Assembly (NCBI GenBank): GCA_963921825.1
Contig: OY997588.1
Span: 8,446,001-8,510,000, forward strand
DNA from: Erodium maritimum
Lineage: Eukaryota > Streptophyta > Magnoliopsida > Geraniales > Geraniaceae
Length of the DNA stretch: 64,000 nt
Reading direction: 5' to 3'
Numbering within the stretch: position 1 is the first letter of the stretch; every line of letters begins with the position of its first letter. Both the position numbers and the translations under genes were made by a program. The notes beneath the pieces were generated by a model. It saw nothing but the letters and a program-made list of their open reading frames with translations. It did no database searches and was not told the DNA's origin. Shown here in pieces: positions 55,055 through 64,000 of this stretch.

Positions 55055-56924
55055 TGGAGCTAACTGCTGGCAGGGGCTTTGTTCTACATGACCCCACAGC
55101 TGCTGTGGAGTTATCGAAATCAGGTGTCGGTGATGGCCAAACTGCCACCACAGGCTTTCTGAATGACTTAGGGAACCTGGTGATTCAGAAAATAAGAGCT
55201 CAGAGTATTTGTAGAAGAGCTTTGAGAATCCTTGTGATATAGTGCTTCTAAGATAGGTACTGAGAAAAGGAGGGAAAACTCTCTCTTCTAAGCGTCAACT
55301 TCTCCTTGGGGAAGTATCAGCTACGCTTGATACCAGATGGGAATCTGGTGCTCAACACTATAAACATACTCACTGAGCTTCCCCATGATGTGTAGTTCTG
55401 GAGTGACTGTGGATACCATTAATGAGTCCAATTCAGGAAAGCTAATGGTGTTCAATGTATCGGGCAGCTAGTATGTGCTGAGAGAGAACAATGTGACAAA
55501 ACGGCTCAATGACGTGGTGGACTATCCGGCATCAGAGAATTATCTCAGAGCAACTCTAACTTTTGATGGGGTTTTCGCTATGTACTGGCAATAGGAACTG
55601 GTCTGCTTTGTGGACTTAACCAGGCAACATTTGCACAGCATTTCTTGGATGGGTTGGGACTGGTCCCTGTGGATACAACAGTGTGTGCATCTTTAGCAAT
55701 GACAGGCCACTTTGTAGGTGCTCTGTAAATTCTCTCTGAAGTTTATGAATTCGATATTCTGACCAATTCAGACTGGCCAACATCTGTGATTACGAGCACC
55801 TCAGTCCTATTAACATGGGGATGTGCAAGAAATCTTGCTTAGGAGACTGTATATGTGTTTAGAGGCGATAGTTGTTGGAAGAAGAAGCTCGAAGGGGAGG
55901 GTTTTTATAAAGGTGGTGAAGAATCCAAGCCCTCAAAGTCCTGGTCTTCCTTTTCCGGATGAAGGGAAGAACCAAGATTCTTTGGTTATTGTTATATCAG
56001 CTCTTTTGGGGAGCTCTGCTCTTGTTAACTTGTTTCTCTTTGTGATATGTATGGGGATTTTCTTCTTGTACAACAAGAAGCTCCCTAGCTTTTATCACGG
56101 AGAGGGTATTGTGGAGAGCAACTTGAAATGCTTTGCTTACACAGAGCTTGTGGAAGCTACTGATGGTAACAAGGAAGAACTGGGAAGGGGCTCTTTTGCC
56201 ATTGTCTATATAGGGGAAATGCTTCATGGACGTACCAAGATTCCTATTGCAGTCAAGAAACTAGACAGAATTGTTGAAGACAACAATAAGGAATTCAGAG
56301 CTGAAGTGGATGCGATGTACCAAACACATCACAAGAACCTGATATGCTTGCTTGTCTTCTGCAAGGAGGGACAGCAACATCTTCTGGTATACGAGTTCTT
56401 GAGCAATGACACTTCAGCAAGCTTGCTCTTTGGGCACTTGAAGCCCAGTTGGAACCAGAGAACCCAAGTTGCCTTGAGGATTGGAAGAGGACTCGTGTAT
56501 CTACATGAAGAATGCAGCACTCAGGTAATACACTGCAATATAAAGCCTCAGAATATACTTCTTGATGAGTCCTATAACGCCAGGATTGCTGATTTCGGGC
56601 TGGCCAAGCTTTTGATGTTGAACCTAAGCCAGACTCACACAGCCATTCAAGGGACTAAAGGGTATGTAGCACCTGAATGGTTCAGGAACAAAGAGGAGGT
56701 GATTCTCAGTGTTGGGCAGAGGTATGCTAGAGGTTCTGGTTGAAGGCGATGAAGAGGTATTGAGTGACATTAAGAAACTGGAGAGGTTTGTGATGATTGC
56801 TATTTGGTGCATCCAAGAAGATCCGTCTCTGAGGCCAACCATGAAGAAGGTTATGCTGATGCTTGAAGGAATAGTTCAAGCTCCTGTTCCTCGATACCCT
56901 TGCCCTTACAGCATGTCCAACTGA
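55055..56924 (+). pseudogene. G-type lectin receptor-like kinase (LECRK) pseudogene
   Basis: Remnant of an S-domain receptor kinase. Lectin pieces in shifting frames: VELTAGRGFVLHDPT with FLNDLGNLVIQ (55055-55190), and GKYQLRLIPDGNLVLNTINI (near 55310-55370). These are separated by stops and frameshifts. The transmembrane and kinase region is open from about 55823 to 56743: hydrophobic span ALLGSSALVNLFLFVICMGIF, ELGRGSFAIVYIG, AVKKLDR. The catalytic loop reads HCNIKPQN, with Asn in place of the catalytic Asp; DFGLAK is kept. After GTKGYVAPEWF a deletion and frame change remove the DVYSFG region. The end continues in another frame (ERFVMIAIWCIQEDPSLRPTM, 56780-56850). It cannot make a working kinase. 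Confidence 0.88.
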
Positions 56925-57289
56925 AAACACTATCCCATATTGTTATATTACCTATCTTCTTGCAGTAGCTTGATCTGTAATTTCTTTTTTCAAATGGGTT
57001 CATACAATAATCTATATTGTGCTAATAGGTCGTTATAATAAACACAAATGCCTCTGATGTAGCTGATTTTTTATGACCCACGGTTCACTTGAGTCCGTTA
57101 ACAAGTGGGGTCCCTCCAAACACTACGCCGAACCCTCTTGGAACCCGCTCCGTGGTTTCCCTTGCGGTGACTACCCACCAACTCTTAGGATGGGCTCCTT
57201 GGGAATGGAAGCAGTGTCGAGTCGTGCGGGTTTGGTCGACTTGAGCCGAAAATGATGAGTCACAACAACATATAATGTAATTGTAAAGC
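56925..57289. other. Spacer after the LECRK pseudogene
   Basis: No gene recognised. A GC-richer block at 57070-57255 has an open frame of 60 codons without a domain. Confidence 0.4.
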
Positions 57290-57302
57290 TGGAATACTGA
57301 AT

Positions 57303-58808
57303 CTTTTTTTGATCACCAAGTTTTTATTTATTTATAAAAACCAAGTTTTCAAAAAGCTCGAAAACGAGGTCAAGGGTGAACCCTCTAGTACAGATTACAA
57401 ACAGGATCCTGCCTTCTAGACAGCTCAAACCAGTACAAACAACGAGTCTAATACCCAGATTCATCTAATCTTAAGCACAACCAGAAACCCAACAAGGGGT
57501 GAAAACACAAGTAAAGAACAAACAACCACAGCCTTCAATGGCAAACAGACAACACAAACAGAGCATAACAGGGTACAAAAATAAAACCAGAAAAAAGCCA
57601 TGATCTAACTAAACGACAGGCCCAAGGCCCAAACCAACACAAACCAGCCCACGAACAGAAGAAGATGCGTGCTCCTCGGGTAGCGAACCCACGTGCTCCT
57701 CGGGCAGGGAAACTCGCGTGTTCCTCGGGCAGTACACCCTGTACCCACGCCACCACCGACAATGAACCAGTAGTCAACAATCGGCCACCCCTCCGAGCAC
57801 CACCAAGACACGATCAGAGACGAAGCAACAAAGACGATCCTTACCAGTACCACCGGAAACACAAAGGTCTCTGTTGCCGGCCAACACCGAGAGCGGCCGT
57901 GCACTCAAACCTGAGAAGTAACTCACCCAACCCACTCCCTTTCCCAAAAGTTACTCCGAACAGGGTCAACAAGACCTAAACAGACTCGTCCGGCCAACAC
58001 CGGCGACGAGCCCCGCATCCCATCACAACACGTGAATAGGGACCGGAAAGAAGAAAACAAGAGGGAAAAGAGAGGAAGGAAGGAGAGAACCTCAGATCTG
58101 GCCTGGAGGAGGGCTTCGAAGCCACCGACTACACGACCGGCCAACCAATCCCAGCGCTGAAATCACCCACGAACCACGACGATCCCCACAACGGTGGAGA
58201 ATCGTGTCCCACAACTGGAACATGAGCAACTCTTCAGATAAAAGGAGGAAACACCACAAATAAGAAGACAACCCCACCGGTCCGAAACGCCCCACGAGCA
58301 AGGAACCAAAAGTCCAAATCGAGGAGAGGAAACGGACGGAGAAGTGGAGAAGTTCAAAAAAATTAAGAGGGGAGGGGAAGGAAGGACAGAGAATAAAGGA
58401 GAGAGGAAGAAAAGTAGGGTAGAAGCCAAGATCCATCGATTTCAACCTCAGATCTGAAAGGAGTAGGGTCAGCTACGGTGACGGCCACCATTTCCGGCGA
58501 CCAAATCACAATGTGACACAACACAACGATGGTGGCCAACACCAGATCCATCGTCCTCTGGCGATGTAAGAGACCGGAGGGGTGACACTCTTCACCCCAC
58601 GCTCGCAAATCTGACGTGAAACAGACCAGACCGGGAAACGAACAGAGGGAGGAAAAAGGAAAAGAAGAAGGGAGAGAGGTGAACCACCGCCAGCAGCACC
58701 TCGGTCATGAAGACCCGAGGGCCGCCGACGAGGGAAGAAACGAGAACGGCGAGAGGTTGAAGGGTTAGAGATTAGGAGAGAGAAGCTCTCGTTTAGAGAG
58801 AAGGAGAG
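57303..58808 (-). mobile_element. Poly-A retroposon of about 1.5 kb, non-coding, with TSD
   Basis: Minus orientation: the T run at 57304-57310 is its poly-A end. Flanks tggaatactgaat (57290-57302) and tggaatactagaat (58809-58822) form a TSD with one inserted base. The 5' half is rich in C and T on the minus strand, with long open frames but no motif I recognise. Near 57668-57730 three copies of a GTG(C/T)TCCTCGGG unit occur in tandem. Confidence 0.7.
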
Positions 58809-58822
58809 TGGAATACTAGAAT

Positions 58823-59732
58823 TGAATTCTAAGGGATTGGGACCCCACATGAAGGTCAAGGCACAAGCTCTCCCATAGGAGGATCAGACGAGGTCTGCTA
58901 AGCAGTCTCGCCGAGGAAAATGAATGACCCTCCGTGCAACAGAATGTGCGTGGGATGCACATTACACCCTACTATGTTCGGTGCAAGACCGAAGCCCTGA
59001 TCCCCCCCACTTCCTGATGTTCTCCCTGACTACCCGTGTGACCCACGACTTCCCCTAATGTACCTCCACGGATGTCAAGTTGAGTTAGGAAATGTGCTAA
59101 AGTTTCTCAGTAATGTCCCAACAGTAGTAGCATGCCTCCTTTCTTTAACCCATGGTGTAACCGAGTACTTTTTAAAAGGGCTGAGCGTTCCACACATACG
59201 GATTAGAACAAAGTCTCCTTTTAGATCACCGACCCCGTCTTCGTCTTCCCGGGAATCACCAAATCCCTAACCCACGAATCAAATCCTCTAGCTTGCCAGC
59301 CCCGTCTTCATTACGAAATAACTTTAGAAATCTATCCGTTAAACGTGTATAATACGGCGTAATTAACCCTGCAAATAACTACAATGTACCAGTCACACTG
59401 ATATATAAGAGATGAAAAAGATACTTTTGTCTCAGTAGTGGTGAAGTGGCCCAAGTGCCCACAAGCCCATTTACATGATAAACAAAATCTTGTTTCCTTG
59501 GTGCCCTACTTGTCTCCGATCCTTTAGTGCCCTCGATCCTCTAGTGCCCTACTTGTCTTCCAGTAGCAACGTTGTCCCAGCTTCAACAGTGTTTGAAAAT
59601 GACACTTTATATCGATTTGGGGTGTGAAGACGAGGAGGATTGTGACCCAGGTATGCTCCCTGGGTCCATTGCCAGCCAAATAATAGCAACTTTGAAGGTA
59701 GGCGACATATCATGAGTACCTGTACTCAGATC
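58823..59732. other. Unassigned intergenic sequence
   Basis: No gene, RNA or bounded repeat recognised. Short GC-rich parts (58870-59060) look like decayed repeat sequence. Confidence 0.4.
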
Positions 59733-59740
59733 CAAAAATG

Positions 59741-62291
59741 CAGGGCCGTCTCAAGTTTAAGCGAGTTAGGCAACCGCTTAAGGCCTCAGATCAAAAAAGC
59801 CTCATAAAATTAAATAATTAGCCTTTTAAGGCTTTGAATCGAAAAATACCCCAAATATTAAGGATTTGTTACTGTTAGATCAAATCTAATCAAACGAACA
59901 TTTTAGACTTCTAATTTTGAAGTTAAATTTCAGGGAAATTTCAGTATAATACCCTGCCAAACATTTAATTTCAGTATAATACTCTGACATAAAATTTTTG
60001 CACTTTCATACCTAAACCAAACATTTATTTTCAGTTTCATAGCCAACCGTTAACAATCTGTTAGTTTAGATGGAAAAGGTTAAAAAGACCATAATACCCC
60101 TAACTATTACTCAAATTTTCAAACTCATGCCATTGAACTCAGAACTTAAAAATAAGTGAAATGACAATAATACCCTCCATTGTTAGGGTATTAAAATGAA
60201 AATTTCACTATTTTTAAAATAAAATCAGTTTTTTTTATAAATTATGTTTTTATTTATGAAAATTACTTTTATTTTCAAAAATTCAGTTTTTATTTTTATA
60301 AATTCAGTTTTTATTTATGATTTTTTTTTCAAAAATTCAAATTTTAATTCAGTTGAGGAAGTGGAGAGGGACTTGAGGGCGGTGAAGGACAAAGTCGAGG
60401 GAGTGGAGGGCTTGGACCTGCTTTCGGTGTAGTGTTGATGAGGAGGTTGGTGTGGCGGTGGGAGAGGGGCTTGGAGACAGAGAAGCAAATGGAGGTTGCT
60501 TTGGTGTGTTGATTCAAGATATGGGATTGAAAATGGAGGAGAGAGAGGGGGAAGATTGGGTAAAGAGAGAGAGAGAGGAGAGAGGGGGAAGATTGGGTAG
60601 AAAAATGAAAAAAAACAAATATAATAAAATATTAATTAAATTAAGAAAAAACTTATTTTTATGTATTTTTAAAAATAAATTCTGATTTTTATGTATTTTT
60701 TAAATTAAAATTTGAATTTTTGAAGATAAAAATAATTTTCATAAATAAAAACTGAATTTATAAAAATAAAAACTGAATTTTTGAAAATAAAAATAATTTT
60801 CATAAATAAAAACTGAATTTATAAAAAAAACTGATTTTATTTAAAAATAGTGAAAATTTCATTTTAATACCTTAACAATGGAGGGTATTATTGTCATTTC
60901 ACTTATTTTTAAGTTCTGAGTTCAATGGCATGAATTTGAAAATTTGAGTAATAGTTAGGGGTATTATGGTCTTTTTAACTTTTTCCATCCAAACTAACAA
61001 AAAGTTAACGGTTAGGTATGAAACTGAAAATAAATGTTTGGTTTACTGAAATTAAATGTTTGACAGGGTATTATACTGAAATTTTTCCTAAATTTTATCA
61101 TTAGTTGTGTCAATATTCTCATCCAAAAGGAAGACAATTTTCTTGATTGTTGAACTATCTAACAACTCTATGAATATTTATTTAACAGTAAAAACTATTG
61201 TTAACGAAACAAAACATGTAAGTTTAATTTACCATTGATTAGTGAACTAAAAATAGGGATCAAACAAAAAAATGGAACATCAAAGAAAAAAAGTTTAAAT
61301 ATGTATATACGCACACTATAGTATTTGTTTGAAGAATGACAAGAAATTTATCAACTTCATTACAAAAATGCTTAAAAAAAATAATATGAGAAAGTAAGTT
61401 GTCAAGAGAAAGAGAAACTCTTCCAAAATTATTACAATAAAACATGAAATTGTATTGTTCAGACTCTAGGATAATGATTCACTCATTGGAGATGGAGATG
61501 CTTACCAATTGTTGACATGAAGATGCCCAACGAAGAACAAATATTAGAGGCCATGAACATGAATGATAATTAATTTTTAGTTACTTAGTCCAGAATCAAA
61601 AGGATCAATAAACATGAACTTGTTTATAAACGTCTTTAATTTTTGGAGAACAACAACAATTACATGAAGTTGGACATATATCTTGAGGTAACCAGGAGAA
61701 TGTGTTGGGCTTGTCTTGTTTTGTTTTTGCCGATTAAACGGTGGGTTTCAGTATCGAATACCCTTAGTTCTTTAAAATTCCTACCTACCTACTATCTTGC
61801 ACCATTATTCTAAGTCATAACAGGTTTCTTATTTTTGGTTATATTTGATTGATCATAGTTTAGACTCATATTTAGTATTTAAAAATTATTTTAAGTGTTG
61901 AAATTTCTAGAAGATAATGACAACATCTAGTCATACACGACGTCACATATAATCTGTAATTATCTTGAACCTATCTTATGCAAACATGAAATGAGTATAA
62001 CTTATTTATGGATAAACGTGAATCCTTAAATATTTGGATTTTTGTATAAAATTATAGACGGTAAATCTTATCCATCAAATGTGTCTAGTTAGAAACTAAT
62101 ATCCATCATCTATTTTAGATATTTTTAGTGTTACAAATAGATGTTGAAGCTCATTTTATCAATATCATCTAGTATAGTCTTTTTACATGAGAAAGTTTAC
62201 TTATTTTCCTATTATATTTTTATAAGAAAAAAAGTTATCGATCAAATTCTTGCTTTAGGCCCCGATAATCATAATCATTGGGCCGACCCTA
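59741..62291. mobile_element. hAT-like element with nested foldback
   Basis: The left end is CAGGGCCGTCTCAAG; the right end in reverse complement is TAGGGTCGGCCCAATG. GGCCTCA/GGCCCC blocks lie inside each end. Flanks caaaaatg (59733-59740) and caaagatg (62292-62299) form an 8-bp TSD with one mismatch, as in hAT transposons. Total 2,551 bp, of which 1,156 bp is the inserted foldback at 59933-61088. No transposase frame is seen, so it is non-autonomous. Confidence 0.7.
59933..61088. mobile_element. Large foldback (Mutator-like) element inside the hAT element
   Basis: Arms of about 400 bp in inverted orientation. The left starts GGGAAATTTCAGTATAATAC; the right in reverse complement starts GGAAAAATTTCAGTATAATAC. 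Flanks taaatttca (59924-59932) and taaatttta (61089-61097) form a 9-bp TSD with one mismatch. The loop (about 60352-60600) is GC-richer and unlike the arms, with GAGAGAGGGGGAAGATTGGG twice; it may be captured sequence. A truncated relative lies at 46890-47350. Confidence 0.85.
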
Positions 62292-62423
62292 CAAAGATGT
62301 GAAGGAAAATCACGACATATATCTTGATGTATGCTTCCGTTGGAAAGTTAGGGGTACTTCAACCTATAATATTACGACTGGGAAGACTGTGAAATTTCCG
62401 TAGGAAATCAAATCTGTCAGAGT

Positions 62424-62798
62424 TCGAGTAGAATGAGTGTTCTTGTATTTGCTCGGTTTCAAGTCGGAGAAGCACGGGAAGTGGTGGGAATTCAATCCAG
62501 AAAAGGTGGAAGTTGCTGACCCTAAAAAAGCAATAAGAAGAAGAAAAAGGTCGACGGGAAGACGCGGATTCCACAGTCAGAACGCCTATCGTTTGGTGCT
62601 AGTTACGGTGACCTTCTATTTGAACGTGACAAGTTGATCATGTGTCGACAGGCTGCCATCATGTATCTCACCTATCTGCTCGATTATCAAGGCTTACCTC
62701 ACCAGGAAACGAAATGTAGGGAGGCTATGGTCTTCATGATACAATTAGTGTGTGAGAATACAAAATATCTCAAAGCACTGAGGAAAACCCATCACTAA
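62424..62798 (+). pseudogene. Possible remnant of a ribosome-inactivating-protein-like domain
   Basis: Weak similarity only. In one frame LLGFKS and KWWEF (about 62440-62500) recall a central strand region of RIP (rRNA N-glycosidase) domains. In another frame, from about 62560 to the stop at 62796, LSFGASYGDL and, further on, FMIQLVCENTKYLKAL recall the SYxDLE and IQMxSEAxRFKYI regions. In the latter the family's conserved Arg is a Lys. The frame changes between the two parts and no start region is found, so the locus is broken and cannot encode an intact protein. The assignment rests on remembered patterns, not alignment. Confidence 0.3.
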
Positions 62799-63439
62799 TG
62801 GTTTCTCCCCCCAAGCTCAAGATTGGACGTCCTCCTGGTGAGAAGCAAGAGGAGAATACTGGTGAGAAGCAAGAGGGGAAGACTGTTGAGAAGCTTTACC
62901 ATGAGCAATCTAAATCTAAATAGGGGAAGACATTTGAGAAGGGGGAGTCCAGCAATGAGAATGACGAGGATCTACCTACCAGCCTTCCAACTACATCTAG
63001 TGGAGACACCAATGATTACGATATGACGGAACATGGGAGGTTATGACTCAAGTTGATCTTCCTTAAGGAGGTTGATAATATGTTGCAACAACATGCAAAC
63101 CTTGGCGATGAGGCCGAAGATGGGAATGAAAACTAGAAGTTGGTGGAGAATATGGCATGGGTGAGTAAAAGTGCTACTGGCAAATATGCCAAAAAAGTGG
63201 GAACAAAATTGCGAGACAAAGAAAACGAACGAAAGAAGTATTCAAAGAAATTGCATAGGACAACAAAGCTTGAGGACCCGGCGGATGAGAGGAAGCAGTT
63301 GCAAGAGCTTGAAGTTGCCAAGAGTGAATTGGGACTTGCAATGCATTGTATTGCTGAAGATCTCCAAATCCCTTGAGAAACTTTGAACTTGTTTCTTTTT
63401 TTGTATTTCAATGTTTCTCCTGTATGTTAGAAGTCTTTA
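62799..63439 (+). pseudogene. Degenerate charged coding remnant
   Basis: Interrupted frames rich in Lys and Glu: a repeat GEKQEENT / GEKQEGKT (62837-62890), an acidic stretch NENDEDLPTS (about 62957), then a stop, and a Lys-rich frame KYAKKVGTKLRDKENERKK to AMHCIAEDLQ ending at 63376. I do not recognise it. It may be the tail of the preceding remnant or of a transposon gene. Confidence 0.35.
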
Positions 63440-64000
63440 GAGCACCCATAGTCGTGGGCGAGGAGCAGCTGACGAGATGACTTCGCCGGCGAGGAGGAGG
63501 CGGGGAGCTGGCGAGAAGTAGGCGAGATCAGCGTTGGCGAGGTCCGCTGGCGACGTGCTTCTCGCTGGCAGTTCACGCCGGCGAGATGAGATGAAGATCT
63601 CATAAATATTTTTTGTCCAATAAAAAAATGCTTGGTTTCAATGCTATTTGTTTTGAAAATTAAACCTCACCTATATTATCCAACAAATATCTGTACGTCC
63701 AATCGAATAACCTTGATCGTCGCTCACCATAACTACAAAATTTATAATAAACCTAACCAAAACCTTATATAAACCCACCCTCCCAAACTAAAAATGCACA
63801 CACTCTCTACTATTCATCCTTCTCATCTTAGAATCGTCCCGACAGTCATCCTTGTTTGTCCGTCATCATGGAATTCGATCCCGAGGATATGGAATTCGAT
63901 TCTATGTTGAATGACATGCTCGAAGACTGTCTGTCAACCGAGGAGATGTTGGACGACGCTTTGGTGGATTCTCCACCAAAGAAGCGCAAATACATTCGAC
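63440..64000 (+). mobile_element. 5' part of a Harbinger-like element (runs off the window)
   Basis: Starts GAGCACCCATAGTCGTGGGC directly after TTA (63437-63439), the usual PIF/Harbinger target. The subterminal region has many GGCGAGGAGG / CGCCGGCGAG blocks shared with the MITE at 36331. An open coding region begins at 63868. The 3' end and TSD partner lie beyond 64000. Confidence 0.7.
63868..64000 (+). CDS. N-terminus of a Harbinger-type transposase-like protein (partial)
   Basis: Partial frame from the ATG at 63868 to the window end. The start MEFDPEDMEFDSMLNDML is acidic and the end PPKKRKYIR is basic. Plant HARBI1/ALP1-like transposases often begin with an acidic leader and a K(R)KYIRRD motif before the DDE nuclease domain. 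Only the leader is visible here, so the assignment leans on its position inside the TIR element. Confidence 0.55.
   Translation, partial: MEFDPEDMEFDSMLNDMLEDCLSTEEMLDDALVDSPPKKRKYIR

Noticed and set aside
57073..57255. 60-codon plus-strand frame as a small gene
   Set aside because: No homolog recalled, no promoter or neighbouring exon; too short to support.

Overview
The window is plant nuclear DNA, most likely from a eudicot. It has multi-exon genes with GT-AG introns of about 80 to 1,200 bases, an AT-rich background, plastid-targeted proteins, a plant-type U6 promoter, and many plant transposon families. I cannot name the species from sequence alone.

Nine host protein-coding genes can be read through their exons. 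In order: NAD kinase 2, chloroplast type (minus, 1630-8614, 8 exons); a membrane-anchored RING-H2 E3 ligase (plus, 15309-18345); a small PAM2 + CUE protein of the CID5/CID6 type (minus, 19397-20238); PsbP-domain protein 5 of the thylakoid lumen (plus, 22511-25204, 10 exons); a MOT1-type molybdate transporter (plus, 28067-29452, one exon); a short leucine-rich repeat extensin (plus, 30234-31664); an FCS-like zinc finger protein (minus, 33363-34525); a Shaker K+ channel without ankyrin repeats (minus, 40778-46444, 12 exons); and a truncated 2/2 haemoglobin of the GLB3 type (plus, 49713-52130). A U6 snRNA gene with its own Pol III promoter lies at 52687. For the spliced genes I checked that the splice phases close to whole codons.

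The genes do not form an operon or an obvious pathway cluster. They are independent loci separated by transposon debris. A broken G-type lectin receptor kinase (55055-56924) and a weak, broken remnant resembling a ribosome-inactivating-protein domain (62424-62798) are pseudogenes.

The mobile fraction is the most informative part. Many insertions still show both ends and a target-site duplication (TSD): a 2.4 kb LINE-type element with only an ORF1-like gene (17-bp TSD); a 5'-truncated LINE; three non-coding poly-A retroposons with 13-16 bp TSDs; tRNA-derived SINEs; a 3.07 kb solo LTR (5-bp TSD GAGAT) inside a Tourist-like MITE; a MITE with TTA TSD in a channel intron; the 5' end of a probable coding Harbinger element whose terminus matches that interrupted MITE; a 2.55 kb hAT-like element (8-bp TSD); and at least seven long-inverted-repeat foldback elements that begin GGG, end CCC or nearly so, and mostly carry 9-bp TSDs (Mutator-like). 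Three of these foldbacks sit in two adjacent introns of the NAD kinase gene.
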